The translations under genes were made by a program, and so were the position numbers. From Acorus gramineus (Eukaryota > Streptophyta > Magnoliopsida > Acorales > Acoraceae), in contig CM060852.1 in the NCBI GenBank assembly GCA_030737835.1, positions 5,819,813-5,883,812 on the forward strand: a DNA stretch of 64,000 nt, in the 5' to 3' direction. This document shows positions 46,701-57,898 of this stretch, piece after piece. Under the pieces are notes generated by a model. The model saw only the letters and a program-made list of their open reading frames with translations. It was not told the DNA's origin and did not search any database. The stretch's first letter is position 1. Every line of letters begins with the position of its first letter.

Positions 46701-49217
46701 CTAGGGTCCCTAGGAAGATTATGTGGTGGATTTTAGAGGAAAATCAAGTTCCCTGTAGTTATATAAAAATAATTAAAGACATTTATGATGGAGCAGTAAC
46801 TAGTGTTAGAATAGTCGGAGGAAAGATAGAGTGCATTTTCTATCATGACATTGATTCATCCATTTTCATTTGTCATGGAAGCATATCCAGGAGAATATTT
46901 CTGAAGTGTATGTTGTTTGTTGATGATATTGACACTAAAGAAGTATTTAATGTTTAGTTATAAAGAAGATTTTTAATCTAAAAATTTCAAAATAAGTGGG
47001 ATGAATATTAAATATATAGAATGTAACTTTAACAAGAAAATAAGGAAAAATATTGACATAATCAATATTGGTGGGTAAGATATATCTGAGAGTGACATTT
47101 TCATTATTTAGGATTTATTAACGAGGAATGTGAAATTGTATGATTGAAGTGGAGTATATTGGAGTATTATGTGATTACCATGAATTGAAATGAAAATTTT
47201 ATAAAATTAATATAAGGTCAGTGATGTTTTATGTATTTAAAGTGTCTGGAATTGTAAAAACATGACCAGAAAATGAGTGTAGCAGAGATATAACTGTTGA
47301 AATGGATAAATGGAAGACAACAAAGGATATATTAAGATATGAATATATTTGTGGAAAGTCGAAGGTTTTGTTGTATATTTACATGATTCCTTTTACCCTT
47401 TGAAAATATCTTGAAACTCTTCTATATTGTTCTCACGTTACATGATTCTTCTCTCACATGCATATCTGTTTGACAATATTGTATTTCATGCAGGAGTTGG
47501 TTGATGTTCCTCTCTTCTTAAGTCTCCACAACCTGTGCGCGACCCTGAAATGCACCTCTCCCTCAGCTATTATGTTCCGCTCTGCAGTTATCAATGCAGG
47601 TTATCGAATCTCAGGGAGTCATGTTAATCCCCTTGCACAAAAAACGGATGCCCCGATGAATGTTATCTGGGACATTATGCGCTGCTGGGTAATTAACAGC
47701 TTCCTTTCCTTCATTACTATTGAACCACGGATTTTTTAAAATGAATTGGGTTTTTGGTAGTATTTAAAAGCTTTAAATGTTGGCATGAACTTTGTTCTAT
47801 ATAAATTTCACTTAATATCATGTCTACTTTTGTTTGCACAGGTCAAAAATCATCCAGTAAAACCTCAACCACCTGAAGAGTCAGGGAGTGTCATCCTTTC
47901 TAAAGAACCTACGCTGCAGGTGTGTTCTAACACTCCCTCCTTCAATTGTTCACATTGCTGTCCTGCTTCTCTGTTTAGTACTTCTGTTTTGAGTAATTCA
48001 TATTCTTTTACAATAATGACACTTAAATGTAGCCTTTGACGTTATAGTAAACTGAGACATTTTTTCCCTTAGAATGCCTGTCACTAACACCTCCATCAAT
48101 CCTTTTAAAAAAGAAATGAAAACTATGAACCTTTCCCCTACGAACAAAATTTTAGTCTCCCCTGTATATTTACCAAAAGTCCCTGTTAGAATTTTGAAAT
48201 ACTAGTGTACACCAAAATGAGTCCTATTTAGGTAGCGTTTGGAAACACAGTTTGAAAAGCAACTTTTAGCTTTTGCAGCTTTATGATTTGAGGGTGTAAT
48301 GATGATGGCTGCTTTATAAAACACAGATTTCGAGGTACAATTTAGAGATAAAATGATGTATTTAAGTTGACCTGTTTGGTAACAGCTTTTAGCTTTTAAA
48401 TGATGATGTATTTGAATTGATGTGACCCCAAAAGCTAAAAGCTGCTTTTGGGGTTTGTTGCCAAACATGCCCTTAATGTGGATAGATAAATTATATTTCA
48501 GCCTGTTGAAAATCTTATATCTACAGCCAACCCTTCTGTTAATGGCGTGCTTTGCGCAAGGTCAAAATAATGCAGTTTCCATGTTGCATGGCATAGAACA
48601 ACTCTCATTGCCTCATATTCATAGTCACAAGTGTACAACAAATTTTTCCAAATGTTCAGAAAAGTTCTCCAATTGAATTTCTTCTGTCCTTGTCGGGCAG
48701 ACATACTTTTGTTTGTTTGGTTTCGCATTTAGTACATTCAAAATCTGGATAAGCTAATCCTAATTGTCACCGCTACAGGCACACCTTAACTTTGAATATT
48801 TTTTTTGCATGCATTTCTTGTGCGAATGACAGAAAACATGTAGAAAATAGTTTAATTATCCTATATGATTTACGAATGCGCACACACTGTACTGAATGGA
48901 ACACTTACCGCTTACCGGATATCTGCCGTACACGAACATTGCCACTATGCTCATGTTCACCATGAATCCCACAGGCAAATTTTGCGCGAGCCTTCGCATC
49001 ACTGAGCAAAGCGCAGGCGAAGAAGGTTCATCGGTTCCCACTGAACCCGGAAAGGCACTGGGGGCCAAAGCTGAGGGCAGGCCGTCAGATCACGAGCAAG
49101 CACGTTTCGTTGTTGGGTCGGGACGTGGTCGATGGGATCCTCACCAACCGCGATGAAGGCGATTCTGAGCCCGGCCCGAAGAGGCAGAAGGCTGAGCCCA
49201 CGCCTTCCCATCCATGA
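40704..49217 (+). CDS. TRM1: tRNA (guanine(26)-N2)-dimethyltransferase (TRM1)
   Basis: SAM-dependent enzyme making m2,2G at position 26 of tRNAs. Twelve exons join in phase to 612 aa: 40704-40910, 43106-43390, 43496-43583, 43717-43838, 44522-44661, 44757-44829, 44919-45007, 45468-45573, 45730-45942, 47494-47688, 47842-47919, 48975-49217. SAM motif [21 protein letters not shown] starts at residue 165; the motif IV signature [10 protein letters not shown] starts at 235. A four-Cys zinc site is likely: C353, C356, C388, C391. The acidic, Ser/Thr-rich insert at about 95-155 is a usual variable loop. A second in-frame ATG at 40803 (residue 34) has a strong context (GAGATGG), whereas 40704 is weak. 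Residues 1-33 are Arg/Leu/Ser-rich like an organelle presequence, so two isoforms are plausible, as in yeast TRM1. The last exon is clearly GC-richer than the rest and encodes a basic, Pro-rich tail. Confidence 0.93.
41671..41800 (-). mobile_element. Candidate LINE tail in TRM1 intron 1
   Basis: A T-run followed by GAAGAAGGTAGGAATCCTACC on + reads as a LINE 3' end plus poly(A) on the minus strand. No target duplication found. A similar T-run and tail occurs at 46052-46140 in intron 9. Confidence 0.3.
42355..42475. repeat. 70-bp tandem duplication in TRM1 intron 1
   Basis: ATCTTTTTCTGTGAGAAGAA with TATCCTGGATC at 42355 is repeated at about 42425 with one change, followed by a third partial ATCTTTTTCTGC. 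Confidence 0.75.
46640..47370 (+). mobile_element. Degraded LINE reverse-transcriptase fragment, RTE-like, in TRM1 intron 9
   Basis: One frame reads [17 protein letters not shown], matching the YDGAVT region of RTE-type LINE reverse transcriptases. Further on CMLFVDDI corresponds to the catalytic F-ADD motif with A changed to V. Downstream text resembles the C-terminal end of the same polyprotein but is full of stops. Same orientation as TRM1, long dead. Confidence 0.55.
48231..48472. mobile_element. Tourist-like MITE, TTA target, in TRM1 intron 11
   Basis: TTA at 48228-48230 and 48473-48475. Ends GGTAGCGTTTGGAAACA and, reversed, GGGCATGTTTGGCAACA. Inward, TTTTAGCTTTTGCAGC pairs with AGCTAAAAGCTGCTTTTG. 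242 bp, no ORF. Same family as 55078-55284. Confidence 0.78.
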
Positions 49218-50244
49218 CAAATCTAATGATCATTTTGATTATGCATCATCAATGTGTTTTTTGGAGATTCATTGTCAGTGGCATTTGCTTGTGCCATGAG
49301 TTTTTAAAGGTTTATAGTTGAGTGTTACTGTTAAGGCTTTTCTTATTGAAATGGAAAAATAACTGGTTTGCGAAAATACTTGGTTTGTCTTTTCAAATCT
49401 GATGCTCACTTCTGTTTTGTTAACAAGCAAGTGGATAAGGAAAGAACATGCATCCATACAAAATAAGCGTGTTTTATGCTCAGCCAATTGCACTTACTGT
49501 AACTGAGGTATGTATGTCGTTTGAAATTTTTTGGTACTATCTGGGAATGAGTTAATATAATTCAGTTGAGTTTATATTTTATTGTTTATAAAAGTATGTG
49601 TATCTCAATTGATGAAGCTTGTTATTTAAAAATAAAAATAAAAAAGTGTGTCAACTGTGATTGAGTCATAATATTTTCTTAAAAAGTTTATTGAAGGTAA
49701 GAGTTTGGTTGTATAATTGGACAGTTTTTGCTTTTGTAGAAAGGTGTTTTTGCATTCAGCTTTAGGATTATTTATTCATGCTTATCTGTTCAAATAAAAG
49801 CGCAAGAGATAAAAATTTACACAAATCAAATAAGAAATCATTTAATTTTAAAATCTTCATTCACAATCATGTATGTTCGATTAAATTTTATTTTTTCTAA
49901 AATACAAAAAAAAAATGTATATACTAGTTTATATAGGTTACTTCATTTTTCCATATTTCCCTATATGATTATATATACTTAAAAATAAAAAACGATTTTG
50001 AGTCTGAAACATTTGTTTTATTTTCCTTTGATGTTCGGATAAACAGTATGGTAACCAAATGATAGGATGACCATTTGTTGGTTGGATTTTCAACTTCCCA
50101 CAAATGAGAAAAGATTGTATAGAAAATTTATTGTGCAGTATTTTATGAAATAATAATAAATTGATAAAGGATGCATGGATTATTCGATAAAGGAGATATT
50201 ATATATACATAATAAATATAACCTATCAAACTCAAACAGGCAAA
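49218..50244. other. TRM1 3' UTR and spacer to tRNA-Asp
   Basis: No gene. TRM1's 3' UTR presumably occupies the first few hundred bases. 50200-50222 is a run of TATATA-like sequence and 50229-50244 contains CAA repeats, the usual upstream pattern of plant tRNA genes. Confidence 0.6.
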
Positions 50245-50316
50245 GTCGTTGTAGTATAGTGGTAAGTATTCCCGCCTGTCACGCGGGTGACCCGGGTTCG
50301 ATCCCCGGCAACGGCG
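50245..50316 (+). tRNA. tRNA-Asp (anticodon GTC)
   Basis: 72 nt, full cloverleaf. Acceptor GTCGTTG/CAACGGC (one G-U), short D stem GTAT/GTAT with wobbles, anticodon stem CCCGC/GCGGG with loop CTGTCAC, T stem CCGGG/CCCGG with TTCGATC loop, discriminator G. The A box and B box are intact. A T-rich tract follows at 50317 as a Pol III terminator. Position 26 is U, so this tRNA is not itself a substrate of the neighbouring TRM1. Confidence 0.98.
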
Positions 50317-50787
50317 TTTATTTTTCTTTTGTCCACTTTTAATTTACTATAATGCCCTACGTCTTTCCAAAATACATTTCCTTTTCTTCTTTCATAATCA
50401 AAATATAAATCCATTGTATAATAATAACATATAATATTACGAGGTTCTAAAGGGCAATTTTGATATCCTGTCATAAATGATTTTAAAATCACACGGCATG
50501 TAACTATTTAATCATTTTTTACATATAGATCTTTCAACAAATTATATATTATGTAAAAAAAGCCATGTGAAATTGTACATGAATGTTTTTTATAAATATT
50601 TTAATTTATATGAATATTATTTGGAAAGAGCATTATACACAGTCTAAATCATTTTCAAGAGTATGTTGAAAATGCAATTCACTAGGGATATTTTCATAAA
50701 ATGAGATTTTTCAAAGGTATAAATGCAAAAAAAAAAAAAAAATCCAAAAAGAAAATTTGTTTGCAACAAATACAAATAGTGACATAA

Positions 50788-51320
50788 ATGTTGTCAGCCA
50801 CTTGCATAGTGATAAAGTTGACGCAAATTTGGAGGTCAAAGACCCCACATAAGATCAAATTCTTCGTGTGGCTCTTGTATCAAGAACGCCTCCAAACAAA
50901 GGTGTATCAAGCAAAGTGGAGGGTTTCTGAGCTAATAGAGTGCTCTATATGGAGAACCCGAGACAGCGGTACACCTCTTCTGCATGTAGTGGGTGTGAAC
51001 ACATCTTGGCGGCCTTGGAGATGCCTTTTCAAAGAGTATTCATATAATACTTAAAATATTATAATATTTAGGAACTCCAGGGTTTATGTGGAGAAGATGG
51101 TGGCGCTTTCCCTCAATGAATGGGGGCAATGGGTTGTTTAATTTCATCGTCATCGACTAATAGTGTTGATAGCGGAGGGGGGACAGTAGGGGAACGACTA
51201 GACATCCTATCTAACTGCCCCATCTACCCCCTTGGGGACCTTTTCATGTTTTGTATTTTTTTTTGTTTCCCCTCTCTTCAGCCTAGTAATCCACCTTAAA
51301 ATACAAGTGTTGATAGCAAG
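50788..51320 (+). mobile_element. LINE-1 fragment: C-terminal zinc-binding (zf-RVT) region and 3' UTR
   Basis: IWRSKTPHKIKFFVWLLYQ (residues 14-32 of the frame) is the hallmark start of the zf-RVT domain of plant L1 elements. A shift of frame then gives CALYGEPETAVHLFC, the zinc-binding part, so the copy is frameshifted. The T/C-rich end resembles an L1 3' UTR. AGTGTTGATAGC occurs at 51162 and 51306, possibly a duplication around its last part. Dead fragment. Confidence 0.65.
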
Positions 51321-51740
51321 ATCTACCTTTTCCCAAAAAATAAAAAATCAAATCTTGTTACATTTACATGACATCTGTCTCAATTTATTGTGCTAATAAA
51401 GTGAGGATCATGCTAATAAATTTAGTCTCGTGTTATTATTGTATTTTATTGGATTGCATTGTAACAATTTCTTGGATTTGAAATTTTGTCAACATTATCT
51501 GTGCAGGATTCTTGGCTCAAGGGAATCACGCCATGTGTTACCCTCGCCTTGTTTCAATCAATGATTGGTAACTCATCATTATCAGATAAATACACGGAAT
51601 CACCACCAATGGATAACTTCATATCTCAATCGCATTCAAATCTAGATGTTTCTTGAGTCATCCACTATAATGCATAATGCACTACTACAATTTTTGACAC
51701 TAATAGGTTTTTTTTGGGGAGGTTGTGGGAAGAAGTGTCT

Positions 51741-52010
51741 CATCTTCGATGCTTTGATCTTCTGTATGACAGAGGAGGAGGAGGGGAGAATGGCATATTT
51801 GATGCGGGAGGGGGAGGGAAGAGGAGGAGGAGGGGATGGCAGATCTAATGCGGGAGAGATCAACCTCGTGGCTGATCCGGAGGAGGGGATGGAAGAATAG
51901 GAGAGGAGATAGAAGAAGAGGGGGAGAGAGAGAGAAAGGTGCGGCGGCAGCTGGGTTGGGGAAGGAGGAAGGCACAGTGGTGATGCAGAGGAACACACAC
52001 ATGAGAGAGG
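51741..52010. repeat. Long purine-rich (GGA/GA) tract
   Basis: About 270 bp of almost pure purine on +, rich in GAGGAGG and GGGAGAG. ORFs on both strands (Glu/Gly-rich, Ser/Pro-rich) are composition artefacts. Confidence 0.7.
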
Positions 52011-52389
52011 AGATGGGGCGTGAAAGAGGTGGAGTCAGGATTTTAGGACCACATGTTAGGTTTTTTTTAATAACAAACGATCTCGTTTTCTAGTAAAATG
52101 TGATATTTTATTTATGAAAAAATTATGGTTTAATTTTGACTGTGATAAAATAGCTATTAATATAACGTTTTTTAAAAACGTTATAAAAAAAATTGTGATC
52201 AATGTAATTGTAGTAGGCATATGCCTATGATGATTCCCTTGAACTGTTTCGTGCGGTGGATTAGGGAAATGGGTGGGATTGAATTCATCAAAAATGGTGA
52301 ACATAAGTATTTAGATGTGGAATATATATTAAAAGAACAATTGCCCAAAAGGTAGGTAAGTAAGTCTCTCCTAAAGAGAGTTCCCATAA

Positions 52390-52790
52390 TGACTTGATCA
52401 TCGGAGTGTAAGTCTATGGCAACGGCGCACCCTCTCATTCTAACTAGGCTATTCAAGGGTAACATTCATGTGAAGTGATAGCTAAGAAGACGAACAAATA
52501 AGACATAATCAATCACGCAATCTTCTATCCAGAAAATCATCCTCACAACATGGAGTCGTCTGTGAACTGAAAGCTTGACTTACCAACAAGCATGACGCTT
52601 ACCCACAATAATGTCGCTTTTGGTCAATGCTACCTCTACCTCGAACGCTACCAATCCAGCTGGGTCAGATCCTCCAACCAATGACACTAGACTAATGTGA
52701 TAGAATGAAGAAGTGAGAAGACTGTTGGCTGAAATCCAGCCCCACCACCTCTTCTGGTATGGAAATATGTGAGCTTCAACAAAGACTCAC
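52390..52790 (+). mobile_element. Gypsy-type LTR retrotransposon fossil (LTR tail, primer site region, gag start)
   Basis: TGACTTGATCATCGGAGTG is a phrase common in plant gypsy LTRs. The LTR seems to end near 52552 (CACAACA), followed by a degenerate GTCGTCTGTGAAC primer-site-like stretch and a gag-start-like region ending in EEVRRLLAEIQ. Truncated by or against the copia fossil at 52802. Broken many times; old. Confidence 0.5.
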
Positions 52791-52801
52791 CACCAAGAAC
52801 C

Positions 52802-53082
52802 TGTTGAAATCACTAAAAAAAAATGAAATAGCATTCAAGCAAACACACACAGAAAGAGAATCTCTGTCTTTTTTATGGTGAACTTCTACACCCATATCCC
52901 CTATTTTACTCCTTATGTATATTTACATTTTTGAGTTTACAAAAATATGTGAATATCAAATAACTACACATCACATCAGCCATTATATACTTGACTATCT
53001 AACTTTACTACAAACAAAAAACATTATAGTCAAACTACTCAACAAAAACAAAATAATCAAAGCCTAAGCTTACATTCTAACA
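52802..53082 (-). repeat. Single LTR of the copia fossil
   Basis: On the minus strand it starts TGTTAGAATGTAAGC right after the polypurine tract TTAAGGGAAA and ends TTTCAACA. 281 bp, within the usual copia size. The partner LTR is not in the window. Confidence 0.7.
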
Positions 53083-55077
53083 TTTCCCTTAAGCTAGACT
53101 TTATATATGGTTTGTATACCATTTATTCTTTTCCTTCTTTCAAACAGCATACCGCCTAGGGGCTTGATAAACATATCAGCTGCTTGCTTTTTAGGAGAAT
53201 AAAACTAAATCTGAATCTCACCTTCTTCAACTAGATCTTTGATAAAATGATGTTGGATCTTGATATGCTTACTTCTTCCATGAAAAATAGTGTTTTTGGT
53301 GAGTGCAATTGCTGATTTGTTATCACAAAATTTGGTGTTTACTCCTTCAACTTAATGATGAGAAACTTTAATATGCCTCTCAACCAAACTGCTTGACATG
53401 CTGCATGAGATGTTGCTACATATTCAACTTCAATAGTTGATCTAGCAATAATGGTTTTTTTTTTATGGCCATGAATGTGTACCCAGAAGTTCTTTTGCTA
53501 TCTGCAACACTTCCACCCCAATCACTATCTGTGTATCCAACTAGATTTGGATCTTCTACTTTATGATAGTAAATGACATGGTTCAAAGTACCTTTAATGT
53601 ACCTCAGCACCCTTTTTTCCTTCCTTCCAATGAATCATCTTTGGCTCCTCCATAAACTTGCTCAAAATTCCAACTGAATACACAATATCTGGTATTGTTG
53701 CAGTTAAGTACCTTAAGCTTCCAATAAGCTGACAATAAAGTGTTTGATTGACACCCTCTTCTCCTTCAGATCTGCTGAGCTTTAAACTATGCAACATTGG
53801 AGTACATACCAGCTTGCAATGTTCCATCTTGAATCGCTTCAGAATTTCTTTAGCATACTTCATTTGAGAAATGAAAATGCCATCTTCACTTTGACAAACC
53901 TTTATGCCAACAAAATAATGCATCAACCCCAAGTCACTCATTTCAAATTCTTGCATCATCTCCTTTTTAAATATTTCAAACATGCTGATGTTACTTCCTG
54001 TGAAGACTAGATCATGTACATGCAAGCACACTATGAGTACATCTCCTTCTTTGTTTGTTTTTGTGTACAAAACATGCTCATAAGGACATTTTACAATTCT
54101 AGACTTCTTGAAATATGTATTAATTTTGCTATACCATGCTCTTGGAGTTTGTTTCAAGCCATATAGCGCCTTTTTTCAGCCGGTAAACTGTGTTCTATTC
54201 CTTTCTTCACATAACCAAGGGGCTGCTCAATGTATATCTCCTCCTTCAGATCACTATTTTGAAAAGCTGATTTGACATCCATTTGATACACCTTTCACTT
54301 GTTTTGAGCAGCTAATGATAAGACAATCTAATGGTCTCTAACTGTGCAACGGGAGCAAGCACTTTTTTGGAATTCAATGCCTTGTTTCTGCTTATAGCCT
54401 TTTGCGATAAAATTTGCTTTGTAGCGGCAAACCTTCTCTTCACCAATGGACTAAATTTGTTCTTTCATTGCTTGCACCCAACTCTCATCTTTCATGGCAT
54501 CTTCAAATGAAAGTGGCTCAGCATCCGCAAATAGAGAAAAAGTTCAAGTTGACCAACATGGGCTTGATTCTCTATATTATTGTAGATGTCTTCTAAACTC
54601 CTCATCTTTCCACCTGAACTTGGGCCACTTTGATGATCTATTGATGGAGGTTGAGAGCTTCTTTGAGGACTTTCATGTTCAGCTTCTTCTTCTTCATTCC
54701 TTTCTTCAAACTCCTCTTCATTATCAACAACAATTGACACCTTTTTCTTCTTATCTAACCAATATCAAAACTGAGTTTCATCAAATTTTACATCGCTACA
54801 TGTAACAACCCTTTTTGTAATTGGATTATACAATTTATAGGCTTTTGAGTATTCACTATACCCAACAAATATGCATTTTTCATATTTTGCATCAAGTTTT
54901 CTTCTTCTTTCACTTGGTACATGCACATAAGCAATGCTACCAAACATTTTAAGCCGAGCCACACTTGGTTTATTATCACTCCATGCCTCTTTAGATGTTT
55001 TTTCAAGTAGGCATTTAGTATGTGATCTATTAACCAAGTAACAAGCATATGTTACAGCCTCAGCCTAAAATGACTTA

Positions 55078-55284
55078 AGGCAGCGTTGCGATTACAGGAA
55101 GCTGGTTCTGCAATCGTGCAACCAGACAGTTTTATAATCGCAACTTCCTGCAAACAGATTTCAGGCAAATAGTATCCAAAAGCTGCGATTTAAGAGAGCT
55201 AAGGGGAGGCAGCTTCCTACAGAATCAGTTTAAACCCAGCGATTGCAGAAAATCATTTTTGCAATCGTGTTACCAAATGCTACC
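55078..55284. mobile_element. Tourist-like MITE inside the copia fossil
   Basis: TTA at 55075-55077 and 55285-55287. Left end AGGCAGCGTTGCGATT; the right end reversed is GGTAGCATTTGGTAACACG, similar to the ends of 48231-48472. AGGAAGCTG occurs near both ends in inverted orientation. 207 bp, no ORF. Confidence 0.65.
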
Positions 55285-55535
55285 TTAGGCAATTTCATTG
55301 ACTTCAACATACTTCTGACGGACTTGACAATGGTTCGACTCATTCTTTCAGCCACTCCATTTTGTTGTGGAGTATAGCTAGAAGTAAGTTGACGTCGAAT
55401 GTCATGATCTACAAGGAATTTGTTGAATCATCACATCGATCTGTCTTCAATGTTTTTATCCGACGCCCACTTTGCTTCTTAACGAGAGCCATAAAGCTTT
55501 TGAGCATTTCAAACACTTGATACTTTTCTTTTATA

Positions 55536-57256
55536 CAGTGTTCTGATATGCGGTATGCGGTTTCTATACTGCTAGGGTACTGCACAGAGTATATGCGGCA
55601 TGCAGGAGTACATGCGGGAGTATATACAATTTTGTAATTTTTTATTAATAAATATTAGAAAATGAATGATTTTATAATGATGATTTATAAACAAGACTAC
55701 AAGAGTTAACAAGACAAATTTGAAGAAATCTAACATTTCATACCAATAATCCAAAGGAGATATAAAAGAATTATCTAGCAACAATCCACTCAGTGCTTTA
55801 ATAGTAACACGATGGCACCTATAATACAATGAAAAAGCAATTAGATATATAAATCTATTTACCCATAAGTATTAAATTTAAATGACATGAATAATCTATA
55901 TACAATATAAACATAATCAACCACATTACCACACATAAAGTAAACAAACAAAAACTGAATTTATAAGACAGTGTAAACATAACAGATTAACAAACAATTA
56001 TACATAAGCATTTAAACATAATAAAAGAATGACATGGATGGATTGCCAACCAAAGTGAATCTTAATCCCATTATACATGGAAAAGAGAGTTTTTTGAAGA
56101 CCTGAAAACTAACATAACTTCAGAGAATCAAAGATAGCCAATTACAGTTCAAATTCACGAACCATATCCGAATATAAAACCCCGTACAACAAAATCAAAG
56201 GTCTTCATAAATAAAAACTCAAAATTCAGCTCATACACCATTAAAGAAGTCACCGATTCCATCACAAAAAAAAAAACAAACAAACAAATCTATTCAACAC
56301 AATGGGCCATCAATTCAGAAACACTAAAAATCAAGAATTCAATAAAAACGAAAACCAGAAGCGAAAATAGCCTTATAGAGGAGCACGGGATCAGACGAAC
56401 CACGCGAGCCAATCAAGAGCGATCAAGAAGGAGGTCGCCGCAGCAAGAGGAGGAGAAGCCGTCGATGAAGAAGAAGGGCCGGCTCGATGAAGGAAGGGCA
56501 GGACAATTAGGGGTGCAACTTGGGCGGGTTGAACCCAACCCAACCCGACCCAACCCGGTTTATCGGCGGGTTTGGGTTGAGGTTTTTCTCTGCTGGATTC
56601 AACCCGAACCCGAACTAACCCGAACCCAATTCGGGTCGGGTTTGGGTTGAGGGGTCTGCTTATGCAGGCTCAACCAGAACCCGAATTGGTAATTTTTTTT
56701 TATATTTTTGTTGAAAAGCGATGAGCTTAATTAAAATTTAGAATATGTATTCATAAACTATTTGGATTTTGTAAGTTTTTTTTTTGTGGTGAATATACAT
56801 TTAATTGATTAGGGTTTATTGTGTTGTTTATTAAATAATTTTTATGATCTTTTAAGTATTAAACCCGAGCCCGACCCGAGCCCGAATTCAACCCGAACCT
56901 GACCCGAACCCGCGGGTTGAGGTCGGGTTCGGGTTCGGGTTAAACCCTCATTCGGGCTCGGGTTCGGGTTGGGCTCTGTGCAATGTGGGTTAAAGCCGAA
57001 CCCGACCCAACCCGCCCGAGTTGCACCCCTAAGGACAAATGGGCATTCATTGTTTTTTTTCAAGTGTTAAACGGGTCGGGCAAGACAAATGGGCCTGCCC
57101 AACCCGTTTAACTTTCAAAACCTGTAAGCGGGCGCGTAGGCGGTTTTTGGCCATTTATGCGGGCTCTGCACGCATATAGACCGCTTCTAGCCGAATCGGT
57201 TCAGTACCATTACCGAACTGCATATGCGGCTGCACAGGCTGCTTTTCGGAACACTG
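55536..57256. mobile_element. Non-autonomous hAT, CAGTGTTC family copy 2, inside the copia fossil
   Basis: Flanks CTTTTATA (55528-55535) and CTTTTATG (57257-57264) match at 7 of 8. Left end CAGTGTTCTGATATGCGG; the right end reversed is CAGTGTTCCGAAAAGCAGCC. The left subterminal text (GCACAGAGTATATGCGG, GCGGGAGTATAT) is nearly the same as in 13813-14680. Interior non-coding; carries the younger hAT at 56508-57031. Confidence 0.78.
56508..57031. mobile_element. hAT MITE, GGGTTGAACCC-rich, nested in the hAT above
   Basis: Flanks AGGACAAT (56500-56507) and AGGACAAA (57032-57039) match at 7 of 8. Terminal repeats TAGGGGTGCAACTTGGGCGG and its near-perfect inverse CCGCCCGAGTTGCACCCCTA-type end. Both ends are packed with AACCCGACCC words. 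524 bp, non-coding. Relatives at 7885-8640 and 19500-20035 are much more decayed. Confidence 0.87.
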
Positions 57257-57310
57257 CTTTTATGTAGTAACCCAAAGTTTTCTACTGAATTCATCAATAA
57301 AAGAATGCTT

Positions 57311-57889
57311 GAAGCAAACTCATTCGGAGTTAAAACTCATTCGGAGTTATTTTCAGTAGAATGCTTTGATACAATTCAGTGAAAAATATATTTTATTTTT
57401 TATAAAAATATTTCAAATATTCTATTATTTAAAAATCAAAACATGTGAGAGACTATATGTGCTTATGAGAAATATATTATTATTGTAAATGACAGTATTA
57501 TATGTCAATCTTGAATGCAACCACGTATTTCGATAGTTGTTCAACGAGTTATGTAACTCATGGTAAATTTTTGTATTTTTTTTTAAATGTGTCCATGTAA
57601 TTTGTAAGAAAATAAATTTTCAATATAAAAATATATCTCGCGTTAGATTAGAAATAATATTTTTATAAAATAAAAATGATTGTGTCTATAATTTTTATAT
57701 TGCAAAAGCGGAGGTGTTGGATGCAGTTCAACCATCTCTCTCATCCTAACTGTTGGAGGGATTAATTGGGATGGTCCGCAAAACATGCTGCCTCCCATCA
57801 AAATCTGTAAAATCTTGTTTTCCAGGAGAATCTCTTAATGCAAACTGATGCTGAGAGTTGTTACCAAGAGTGATAAAAAGGTAGATCCA
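57311..57889. other. Spacer and left half of duplicated segment, copy 1
   Basis: No gene. 57760-57889 (GGGATGGTCCGCAAAACATG ... GAGTGATAAAAAGGTAGATCC) is similar to 60115-60241 and continues after the transposon at 59342. Confidence 0.55.
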
Positions 57890-57898
57890 ATATTTTTG

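Larger units (their letters stand above)
52802..57310 (-). mobile_element. Truncated Ty1/copia fossil with nested DNA transposons
   Basis: Reads on the minus strand from about 57310 to 52802: part of the integrase core and C-terminal region (incl. GYSEYSKAYKLYNP-type sequence), reverse transcriptase, RNase H, polypurine tract (53083-53092) and one LTR. Gag, protease and the other LTR are absent. The coding part is broken several times. Three later insertions lie in the integrase region: a Tourist-like MITE (55078-55284) and an hAT (55536-57256) that itself contains another hAT (56508-57031). Clearly old relative to those. Confidence 0.85.

Noticed and set aside
48856-49220. ORFs on both strands over the last TRM1 exon
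   Set aside because: Shadow frames of the GC-rich exon 12; only the frame joined from exon 11 matches TRM1.
51642-52093. Ser/Pro-rich and Glu/Gly-rich ORFs on both strands
   Set aside because: Composition artefacts of the purine tract.
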